NCBI GenBank assembly: GCA_016764535.1
Contig: JAESRR010000020.1
Span: forward strand, 7,599 to 13,372
Length of the DNA: 5,774 nucleotides
Reading direction: 5' to 3'
Source of the DNA: Cohaesibacteraceae bacterium
GTDB taxonomy: Bacteria; Pseudomonadota; Alphaproteobacteria; Rhizobiales; Cohaesibacteraceae
The stretch's first letter is position 1, and the number at the start of each line of letters is the position of its first letter. Shown in pieces: positions 1 to 4,522 of the stretch. Under the pieces are notes generated by a model, which searched no databases, was not told where the DNA came from, and saw nothing but the letters and a program-made list of their open reading frames with translations. The translations under genes were made by a program, and so were the position numbers.

Positions 1-92
1 GCTGTATAAACCGCCTGTTCCTGCTCCATTGCTTCGGGAGTAACATCGGCAAAATCGGCTTCATTGCTATAAAGAAAAAGTGTGTAACGCAT
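1..92 (-). CDS. YciI-like protein, N-terminal 30 codons (partial)
   Basis: Start of a minus-strand gene that leaves the window at base 1; only 30 residues are visible. They begin MRYTLFLYSNEADF and continue with a T-P-E-A-M-x-x-E stretch. This pattern (M-R-Y-x-L-x-x-Y, then an acidic patch, then T-P-E-x-M) is typical of YciI/DGPF-type proteins: small ferredoxin-fold proteins, usually around 100-140 residues, mostly of unknown function. The ATG at 90-92 has a good Shine-Dalgarno site on the minus strand (AGGA at 100-103, 7 nt away), so the start is well supported. It lies 53 bp downstream of the SRPBCC gene on the same strand, so the two are probably cotranscribed; YciI-like and SRPBCC genes are often found together in bacteria. 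Most of the domain is outside the window, so the family call rests on the N-terminus alone. Confidence 0.72.
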   Translation of the reverse strand, partial: MRYTLFLYSNEADFADVTPEAMEQEQAVYT

Positions 93-113
93 TGGTTTGT
101 CCTGTCTTGCAAA

Positions 114-128
114 CCTGTTTGTAACAGG
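114..128 (-). repeat. Small perfect hairpin between the SRPBCC and YciI-like genes
   Basis: CCTGTT and AACAGG form a perfect 6-bp stem with a 3-nt loop in the 53-bp gap between the two minus-strand genes. On the minus strand only three T residues follow the stem, so it is a poor intrinsic terminator. It could modestly reduce readthrough, protect a processed mRNA end, or mean nothing. Confidence 0.3.
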
Positions 129-145
129 CAGCAGTAAATTTATAT

Positions 146-673
146 TCAGGTCGCCTGATTTGCGACTGCTGTAGAAAGATTACCAAGTCCACGCTCAAGT
201 GTTGGGCCCATCATGCCATCAAGAAACAAACCCATCACCCGACCAATCGGATTGCGGCCAAAATCCATATCCAGCACCCAGCTCACCCGTGTGCCGTCGC
301 CAGTTGGATGAAGCTGCAACGTCTGGACAGGCTGCCCCTGAAAACCCAAATCAATTAACATTGTGACGGACTTATTGCTGGTAAGGGAAGTAATAGTCTG
401 GGTCCCCTTGCCTTCTTTACCCTCAAAGGAGAAAGATGAACCAACACCGGTGGCTGGCCCGCTCAGAGCGATTTTAAGATCCGGATCGGTATCTTTGTAG
501 GGATTGAATGTTTGAAATCCGGCGTTGCTGGACAGCAATGGATAGATACTGGCAGCATCTGCCTTGATGATCGCTGATTTTTCAATTCTCAATGTTGAGG
601 GTAACAATTGCGTCGCCAGAACAATTGCAGCAATCGCGCCGCCACCAATCATCAACCAGGATTGTAAAGTCAT
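146..673 (-). CDS. Membrane-anchored SRPBCC (START-like) protein
   Basis: A 175-residue protein with one N-terminal membrane segment (about residues 6-25) followed by an SRPBCC/polyketide-cyclase-like domain (about 29-172). Family hallmarks visible are the A-x-x-I-Y-P-L-L helix start (about 41-47), F-Q-T-F-N-P-Y (53-59, where relatives often have F-x-x-W-x-P-W), D-P-D (63-65), S-G-P-x-x-G-V-G-S (71-79), a T-x-T-I-T strand (91-95), G-T-R-V-S-W (127-132) and a C-terminal helix with G-L-x-N-L. SRPBCC domains form a deep hydrophobic ligand pocket; here the ligand and reaction cannot be read from sequence. The ATG at 671-673 has an AAGGAA Shine-Dalgarno site (681-686) 7 nt upstream. It lies 99 bp after the receiver gene ending at 773 and 53 bp before the YciI-like gene. 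It may be the first gene of its own small unit, because the 99-bp gap contains dyad elements. Family assignment is firm; function is unknown. Confidence 0.85.
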   Translation of the reverse strand: MTLQSWLMIGGGAIAAIVLATQLLPSTLRIEKSAIIKADAASIYPLLSSNAGFQTFNPYKDTDPDLKIALSGPATGVGSSFSFEGKEGKGTQTITSLTSNKSVTMLIDLGFQGQPVQTLQLHPTGDGTRVSWVLDMDFGRNPIGRVMGLFLDGMMGPTLERGLGNLSTAVANQAT

Positions 674-693
674 CTGTTATTTCCTTGTCAGAC

Positions 694-712
694 GTGAATA
701 TCACTGTCGTGA
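694..712. promoter_or_regulatory. Three alternating GTGA/TCAC half-sites upstream of the SRPBCC gene
   Basis: On the plus strand GTGA (694-697), TCAC (701-704) and GTGA (709-712) alternate, spaced by 3 and 4 nt, giving two overlapping dyads about 20-40 bp upstream of the SRPBCC start codon. This could be an operator for the SRPBCC/YciI-like unit. I see no convincing -35/-10 pair next to it and cannot name a regulator. Short four-base words like these also arise by chance. Confidence 0.25.
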
Positions 713-772
713 CGGATGGGAACAGGGCCAATCGACATTCTTTCAATTTAATTTGAGATTTTCTATCGGACA

Positions 773-1330
773 CTAAATTGCGATAGTCATACTCTGTGTA
801 TCGTCCGAGTATTCATCGGCTTCTTCACTTGCAAGACGTTGAACCTGATCCATGATTTCTTTAGCCACCATCGCCCGATGTGCAGGGGTTAACGGGCCCA
901 CATAATCATTGATCCGGATGATCTTGCGATCTTCTGTGACTAGAATAAGTAGACGATCATAGAGACTCTGAGCAGAGAGTGGTTTGCTCATTATATTATC
1001 GACACCATGTGACAATGCATCAATGACGACTGACTTTCGCGTCTCGGCAGTTATTGCAATGACAGGGATACCGGCATGGGGATTATCCTTGTGACGCAGT
1101 TTTCGCAGGAACTCCGATGCACGAAGGGAATTTAAATACCAGTCCATAATAATAATATCAGGTCGAAAATGATAAAGATCGTCTGCAGAAGTGTCTGCGG
1201 TCAGGGTGGAGCTGATCCTGCGGGCACCAAATGCCTGTAACATGGCGCGCAAAAGCGTACTCATATTTTCACTATCCTCGATAATCAATATCGATAGGCA
1301 GTCAAGCACCAGAACGTCGGTATCGCGCAT
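773..1330 (-). CDS. Stand-alone receiver-domain response regulator (third of three)
   Basis: A 185-residue CheY-like receiver with no recognisable output domain. Phosphorylation-site residues are present: acidic pair E18/D19 in I-I-E-D-S, phosphoacceptor D63 in I-I-M-D-W, T94 in A-I-T-A-E, and K116 in S-K-P-L. Beyond the receiver (about 12-133) comes N-D-Y-V-G-P-L-T-P-A-H-R (141-152), shared with the neighbouring receiver, then an acidic tail E-E-A-D-E-Y-S-D-D. It probably acts in the cytoplasm as a phosphorylated signalling or phosphate-relay protein; its partner is not in view. Start choice: the frame opens further upstream at a TTG (1340-1342), but that TTG sits within TTGGAG, the Shine-Dalgarno site of the ATG at 1328-1330 (GGAG 6 nt away). 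This ATG also gives exact N-terminal alignment with the next receiver. Residues 1-157 align without gaps to that protein, with 71 identities by hand count (about 45%). Confidence 0.88.
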   Translation of the reverse strand: MRDTDVLVLDCLSILIIEDSENMSTLLRAMLQAFGARRISSTLTADTSADDLYHFRPDIIIMDWYLNSLRASEFLRKLRHKDNPHAGIPVIAITAETRKSVVIDALSHGVDNIMSKPLSAQSLYDRLLILVTEDRKIIRINDYVGPLTPAHRAMVAKEIMDQVQRLASEEADEYSDDTQSMTIAI

Positions 1331-1336
1331 AAAATT

Positions 1337-1358
1337 CTCCAAACAATTGCAATTGGAG
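1337..1358 (-). promoter_or_regulatory. Ribosome binding site inside an inverted repeat
   Basis: On the minus strand the Shine-Dalgarno site of the 773-1330 gene (GGAG at 1337-1340, 6 nt before the ATG) is part of TTGGAG (1337-1342). TTGGAG is perfectly complementary to CTCCAA (1353-1358), 10 nt upstream. If the mRNA folds this way, the 6-bp stem hides the whole ribosome binding site. The site itself is convincing and decides the gene start; a regulatory role for the stem is inference. Confidence 0.5.
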
Positions 1359-1373
1359 GCAGGCGATTATGCC

Positions 1374-1392
1374 ATGACGAAACTAACGTCAT
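1374..1392. repeat. Inverted repeat ATGACG-N7-CGTCAT
   Basis: A perfect 6-bp inverted repeat with a 7-nt spacer in the 95-bp gap between two receiver genes. On neither strand is it followed directly by a T-run, so it does not look like an intrinsic terminator. It may be an operator or an mRNA stem-loop upstream of the third receiver gene. Confidence 0.35.
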
Positions 1393-1425
1393 CCTAATTT
1401 ATGCGTAAAACTACTGACAATTTGA

Positions 1426-2049
1426 TCATCCGCAAGATGACAGCATGTCATCAAGGTCAAATTCTTCAGTCTCGGTATCATCAAAACCCTCAATTGTAGG
1501 CTCCACATTCCCGGACTGTTCAATTTCTGGTTCGCCAAACCCGATATCGTCCGGACCAGGCTCTGTATCCTTTTTGTCATCCTCAATCATTTGACGATGC
1601 GCTGGCGTAATCGGACCCAGATAGTTGTCAATCTGTATGACTTTCCGATCAGCCAGGATCATCATAACCAGCCGGTCGTAGAGGTTTTTGGCGGACACAG
1701 GTTTGGAAACGATCATGTCAATTCCCAGACCCATGGCCTCGCTAACAACTGAATTCCTGATTTCTGCAGACAACATGACAACGGGCATCATGGCATGAGG
1801 ATTTCCAACAACCCGCAGTTCCCTGAGGACATCAGCACCGGTTTCCGGCCACAACATCCAGTCCAGAAGAACAATATCCGGGTGTTTCTGATCCATCATT
1901 TGAGGCACGGCACGAACACTGTGGGTGGTGTAAATATTTTTTGCGCCATATGCCTTAAGCATTGCCCGGATCAGTTCGCACATGTTGTCACTGTCCTCGA
2001 CGACGAGAAACGTCAAATCATCAAAAACAACAACTTCTTGTGCACTCAC
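1426..2049 (-). CDS. Stand-alone receiver-domain response regulator with long acidic tail (second of three)
   Basis: A 207-residue CheY-like protein. The receiver spans about residues 12-133, with E18/D19, phosphoacceptor D63 in L-L-D-W, S94 at the Thr/Ser switch position and K116 in S-K-P-V. Then comes D-N-Y-L-G-P-I-T-P-A-H-R (141-152) and a roughly 53-residue tail with about 20 Asp/Glu, probably disordered; no output domain is visible. Start choice: an in-frame ATG at 2113-2115 would add 22 residues. It has no Shine-Dalgarno site and lies 6 nt past a terminator-like T-run. The GTG at 2047-2049 has GAGG (2058-2061) 8 nt upstream and makes the N-terminus align residue for residue with the 773-1330 protein (V6, V8, D10, L12, L15, E18-D19-S20). 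The 229-residue version cannot be excluded. It is probably a tandem duplicate of that neighbour; partner kinase and target are unknown. Confidence 0.87.
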   Translation of the reverse strand: MSAQEVVVFDDLTFLVVEDSDNMCELIRAMLKAYGAKNIYTTHSVRAVPQMMDQKHPDIVLLDWMLWPETGADVLRELRVVGNPHAMMPVVMLSAEIRNSVVSEAMGLGIDMIVSKPVSAKNLYDRLVMMILADRKVIQIDNYLGPITPAHRQMIEDDKKDTEPGPDDIGFGEPEIEQSGNVEPTIEGFDDTETEEFDLDDMLSSCG

Positions 2050-2057
2050 TGCATATG

Positions 2058-2061
2058 CCTC
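2058..2061 (-). promoter_or_regulatory. Shine-Dalgarno site supporting a GTG start
   Basis: GAGG on the minus strand lies 8 nt before the GTG at 2047-2049. No comparable purine-rich site precedes the alternative ATG at 2113-2115, so this element favours the shorter protein. Confidence 0.5.
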
Positions 2062-2121
2062 AATCCGCTCTAAAACGTAATTTGAGGCTTTAGTATGAAT
2101 TGCAGCAGCTAACATGTTGCT

Positions 2122-2146
2122 AAAAAACAGAGTTAAGTAACCTGTT
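2122..2146 (-). terminator. Candidate intrinsic terminator after the first receiver gene
   Basis: On the minus strand AACAGGTT (2139-2146) can pair with AAC-T-CTGTT (2126-2134), giving 8 base pairs with a single bulged T and a 4-nt loop. The T-run at 2122-2127 follows, with two of its Ts in the stem. It begins 24 bp after the stop of the 2170-2700 gene. The stem is only moderately G+C-rich, so termination is likely partial. If it works, the second receiver gene needs readthrough or a promoter between about 2050 and 2120, where I see no clear sigma-70 pair. Confidence 0.5.
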
Positions 2147-2169
2147 AGCAGGAGCGCAAATATTCCGGT

Positions 2170-2700
2170 TCAGGAAATTATTTGATTTGCGCCATCCGGG
2201 ACGGCAGTCGATAATCCATCTATTGCTGCAGCGCCGCGACCGATAGTCGCTCTGGGAGCAGGACCATAATAGGTATCTGTGCGGACAAACGGACGAGGAT
2301 CAAGTAACACCGAATCAATTCGGGAGCATAGATCTCGCGCGGAAAACGGTTTGCGTAGAAATTCATGCACACCGAGTTTTTTGGCTTCGACAACGCGCCG
2401 CCGTTCTGCATAGGAAGAAATCATTATAATTGGAATCATGCCTTGAGGATGTGATGGTTTGCGAACCAGTCGGACCAGTTCCGGGCCATTAAGAATTGGC
2501 AAAATCCAGTCGATAATCACAAGATCCGGTGCATATTGCTCAAGTCGTTCAATCCCGCTGACACCGTCTTCAGCTTCAATAACCCGGCGAACACCCAAAC
2601 CCTGCAAGATAGTGCGAATGATCGTACGCATATGCGCACTGTCTTCAATCACAAGGCAATTAATCTCACTATAATCTGGCAAAAACCCGACCCCTGACAT
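2170..2700 (-). CDS. Stand-alone receiver-domain response regulator (first of three)
   Basis: A 176-residue CheY-like receiver with E19/D20 in V-I-E-D-S, phosphoacceptor D64 in I-I-D-W, S95 at the switch position and K117 in R-K-P-F. After the receiver comes D-P-R-P-F-V-R-T-D-T-Y-Y-G-P-A-P-R (134-150). It resembles the short tail Y-x-G-P-x-x-R that I recall from many alphaproteobacterial single-domain receivers, and matches the Y-x-G-P of its two neighbours. The last 26 residues are Ala/Gly-rich with no known domain. It is more distant from the other two receivers than they are from each other. The ATG at 2698-2700 has no obvious Shine-Dalgarno site. A TTG at codon 7 has AGGGG about 8 nt upstream, but the ATG gives an N-terminal length like the other two receivers and is kept. 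It is divergent from hemA across 475 bp. Signalling partner unknown. Confidence 0.88.
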   Translation of the reverse strand: MSGVGFLPDYSEINCLVIEDSAHMRTIIRTILQGLGVRRVIEAEDGVSGIERLEQYAPDLVIIDWILPILNGPELVRLVRKPSHPQGMIPIIMISSYAERRRVVEAKKLGVHEFLRKPFSARDLCSRIDSVLLDPRPFVRTDTYYGPAPRATIGRGAAAIDGLSTAVPDGANQIIS

Positions 2701-2939
2701 AAAGGATTCAGGAAAAACTGCGTATATCCGGAATCTATTCTTGTACGTTAGGTCAACTATATTTCAGGGTTCTTTAATGAGTCCTTACAAGTTGCAAATA
2801 AATTGGACCGACGGGTCAAATAAATCCATAAGTCAACAAAATTGCAGATTTTTTCCACCAAAAAGAGCCTGGCACCTGCAGTTTGCACCATCGGTAGCGA
2901 ATTGGCGTCAATACCGAACAACGTTTAGCCATCATCCAT

Positions 2940-2964
2940 AATGTAATCCTGTTTAGCTTACATT
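2940..2964. promoter_or_regulatory. 7-bp inverted repeat overlapping the candidate hemA -35 element
   Basis: AATGTAA (2940-2946) and TTACATT (2958-2964) are perfect inverted copies separated by 11 bp. The right arm covers most of the candidate -35 hexamer, where a bound repressor would block RNA polymerase. It does not match the FNR pattern (TTGAT-N4-ATCAA) or the PpsR pattern (TGT-N12-ACA), so no regulator is named. Confidence 0.4.
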
Positions 2965-2984
2965 CATCACAGATAATCTATACT
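2957..2984 (+). promoter_or_regulatory. Candidate sigma-70 promoter for hemA
   Basis: CTTACA (2957-2962, 4 of 6 matches to TTGACA) and TATACT (2979-2984, 5 of 6 matches to TATAAT) are 16 bp apart. Transcription would begin near 2991, giving a leader of about 185 nt before hemA. It is the best pair I found in the divergent region, judged by eye only. Confidence 0.35.
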
Positions 2985-3124
2985 CATACTGGCTAAAACG
3001 GTATGCAAAAACCATAGGAAATTGCGTTTGTTTGACGCAGAATGCCGTCTTTTATTGTTCAAAACGGCCATTCGGGCTAGAGAAATTGACAATCGACAGA
3101 AGACATATTCAAAAAAACAGATTA

Positions 3125-3149
3125 GTGTCGGCGGAAGTATGGCCGACAC
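3125..3149 (+). promoter_or_regulatory. Strong stem-loop in the hemA leader
   Basis: GTGTCGGC (3125-3132) and GCCGACAC (3142-3149) form a perfect, G+C-rich 8-bp stem with a 9-nt loop. The stem ends 16 nt before the hemA Shine-Dalgarno site. No T-run follows, so it is not an intrinsic terminator. A small palindrome CGTC-A-GACG (3150-3158) directly abuts it. It may be an mRNA control or stability element, or a DNA operator with 25-bp span. Confidence 0.5.
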
Positions 3150-3165
3150 CGTCAGACGAGCTTAC

Positions 3166-3169
3166 AGGA
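3166..3169 (+). promoter_or_regulatory. hemA Shine-Dalgarno site
   Basis: AGGA lies 6 nt before the ATG at 3176-3178. It fixes the hemA start at the position expected from ALAS homologues, 48 codons inside the longest open frame, which opens with a TTG at 3032. Confidence 0.65.
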
Positions 3170-3175
3170 CCGGAT

Positions 3176-4492
3176 ATGACCTACCACGCTATCTTCGAAA
3201 AAGCCCTCTCTGCATTGAAAGAAGAAAAGCGCTATCGCGTCTTTGCCGATCTGGAACGAAAAGCCGGCGAATTCCCCATAGCAATCTGGAGACCGGACAG
3301 TGCAGACGAAGAAGCCGTCTGGCCCGACAATGGTGGTGAGCGGGAAATAATTGTCTGGTGTTCCAATGATTATCTGGGCATGGGTCAAAATACATCTGTC
3401 ATTCAGGCTCTGACCGATACCGCTCAAAAAATGGGTGCTGGCGCTGGTGGTACACGCAATATATCCGGAACCAATCATCCGCTTGTCGAACTGGAAGCTG
3501 AACTTGCTGACTTGCACCAAAAGGAAGCGGCACTGGTTTTCACATCCGGTTACGTCTCCAATGAGGCAACCATTTCAACGCTTGCCAAATTATTACCTGA
3601 CTGTCTTTTGCTTTCCGATCAACTCAACCATGCCTCAATGATTGCCGGTGTGCGGGCTGCAGGAACCCAGAAACAAATCTGGCGTCACAATGATCTTGAG
3701 CATCTGGAAGAACTGCTAAAGGCGGCGGGGCATGACAGGGCCAAAATTATCGTATTTGAATCCGTCTATTCGATGGATGGCGATGTTGCACCCATCGCTG
3801 AAATTTGCGATCTCGCCGACAAATACAACGCAATGACCTATATCGATGAAGTACATGCAGTTGGTATGTATGGCGAACATGGCGCTGGCATTGCCGAGCG
3901 TGACGGCGTTATGGATCGCATTGATATTATCGAAGGTACACTTGCCAAGGCATTCGGTACGATTGGCGGATATATCACAGCGTCAAAAGCAATCGTTGAT
4001 TCTGTAAGATCCTATGCACCCGGGTTTATTTTTACGACTGCCCTGCCTCCGGCTATGGCAGCAGCAGCTTGTCGATCAGTTCAGCATTTGAAATCCAGCC
4101 AGACAGAACGTAATCTTCAACAAAAACAGGCAGCCAGCGCAAAAATCAAACTCTCGGCAGCAGGGCTTCCTGTCATGAAATCGGATACGCACATCGTACC
4201 CATTCTGGTAGGAGACCCCGATTTGTGCAAAAAAGCATCCGATTTATTGCTAACCAAACATGGCATCTACATTCAGCCAATCAATTATCCCACAGTGCCA
4301 CGAGGTACGGAACGCTTACGAATTACGCCATCGCCTTTCCACGACGACCTGCTTATCGATCAACTTTGTGAGGCACTGGACAGTGTGTGGCAGGAGCTCG
4401 GATTACCAAAAATAAAACCTGGATGTTTTGTCGAATTGAAAGATCCAACAGCTGCGGTTTCTGCCGAGGTATTTCGCGCTGCCGGCGGTTAA
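3176..4492 (+). CDS. hemA: 5-aminolevulinate synthase (ALAS)
   Basis: A PLP enzyme of the alpha-oxoamine synthase family (EC 2.3.1.37) that condenses glycine and succinyl-CoA to 5-aminolevulinate, CoA and CO2: the first, usually rate-setting step of tetrapyrrole synthesis, in the cytoplasm as a dimer. It has 438 residues. ALAS signatures are [11 protein letters not shown] (18-28), [10 protein letters not shown] (61-70), G-G-T-R-N-I-S-G-T (91-99), N-H-A-S-M (151-155; H152 stacks on PLP), E-S-V-Y-S-M-D-G-D (195-203), Y-I-D-E-V-H-A-V-G (222-230; D224 binds the PLP ring nitrogen), T-L-A-K-A-F-G (255-261; K258 forms the Schiff base) and R-G-T-E-R-L-R-x-T-P-S-P (376-387; R382 expected to bind the glycine carboxylate). 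Compared with Rhodobacter capsulatus ALAS as I recall it, there are about 10 extra residues near 40-55 and a C-terminal extension of roughly 25. The ATG at 3176 fits the family N-terminus and has a Shine-Dalgarno site. First gene of a probable operon. Confidence 0.97.
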   Translation: MTYHAIFEKALSALKEEKRYRVFADLERKAGEFPIAIWRPDSADEEAVWPDNGGEREIIVWCSNDYLGMGQNTSVIQALTDTAQKMGAGAGGTRNISGTNHPLVELEAELADLHQKEAALVFTSGYVSNEATISTLAKLLPDCLLLSDQLNHASMIAGVRAAGTQKQIWRHNDLEHLEELLKAAGHDRAKIIVFESVYSMDGDVAPIAEICDLADKYNAMTYIDEVHAVGMYGEHGAGIAERDGVMDRIDIIEGTLAKAFGTIGGYITASKAIVDSVRSYAPGFIFTTALPPAMAAAACRSVQHLKSSQTERNLQQKQAASAKIKLSAAGLPVMKSDTHIVPILVGDPDLCKKASDLLLTKHGIYIQPINYPTVPRGTERLRITPSPFHDDLLIDQLCEALDSVWQELGLPKIKPGCFVELKDPTAAVSAEVFRAAGG

Positions 4493-4522
4493 GTCCGAAA
4501 TCAAATTAACAGGTATGTTCAC

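Larger units (their letters stand above)
2701..3175. other. Divergent intergenic region between receiver genes and hemA
   Basis: A 475-bp stretch between two divergent units. Both promoters should lie here. For hemA there is a candidate promoter (2957-2984) with an overlapping dyad (2940-2964), and a leader with two inverted repeats: TGCGT/ACGCA at 3023-3039 and the stronger 3125-3149. For the receiver side I found no convincing -35/-10 pair. A weak dyad GACC-N4-GGTC lies at 2806-2817. A 54-codon frame at 2777-2941 is discussed under findings and not called as a gene. No tRNA or insertion-sequence signature is seen. Confidence 0.6.

Noticed and set aside
1331..1342. TTG start four codons upstream of the third receiver's ATG
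   Set aside because: The TTG is part of TTGGAG, the ribosome binding site of the ATG at 1330, and has no such site of its own.
3086..3109. TTGACA at 3086-3091 as a hemA -35 element
   Set aside because: The nearest A+T-rich -10-like hexamer, CATATT (3104-3109), is only 12 bp away and no acceptable hexamer lies at 16-18 bp.
3032..3175. N-terminal extension of ALAS from a TTG start
   Set aside because: The extra 48 residues do not resemble ALAS, and the ATG at 3176 has a Shine-Dalgarno site and the expected family N-terminus.
2701..3175. FNR-type (TTGAT-N4-ATCAA) or PpsR-type (TGT-N12-ACA) site upstream of hemA
   Set aside because: I looked for both because they control hemA in some relatives. 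No good match was found; the 2940-2964 dyad has TGT-N15-ACA spacing.
3022..3339. Overlapping plus-strand frame of 105 codons across the hemA leader and start
   Set aside because: It overlaps hemA out of frame and has an Arg-rich, low-information product with no domain. Its internal ATG at 3139 lies in the loop of the leader hairpin without a well-spaced ribosome site.
3152..3520. Minus-strand 122-codon frame inside hemA
   Set aside because: It lies opposite the strongly conserved ALAS coding sequence and has no recognisable domain; it is a shadow of the real gene.
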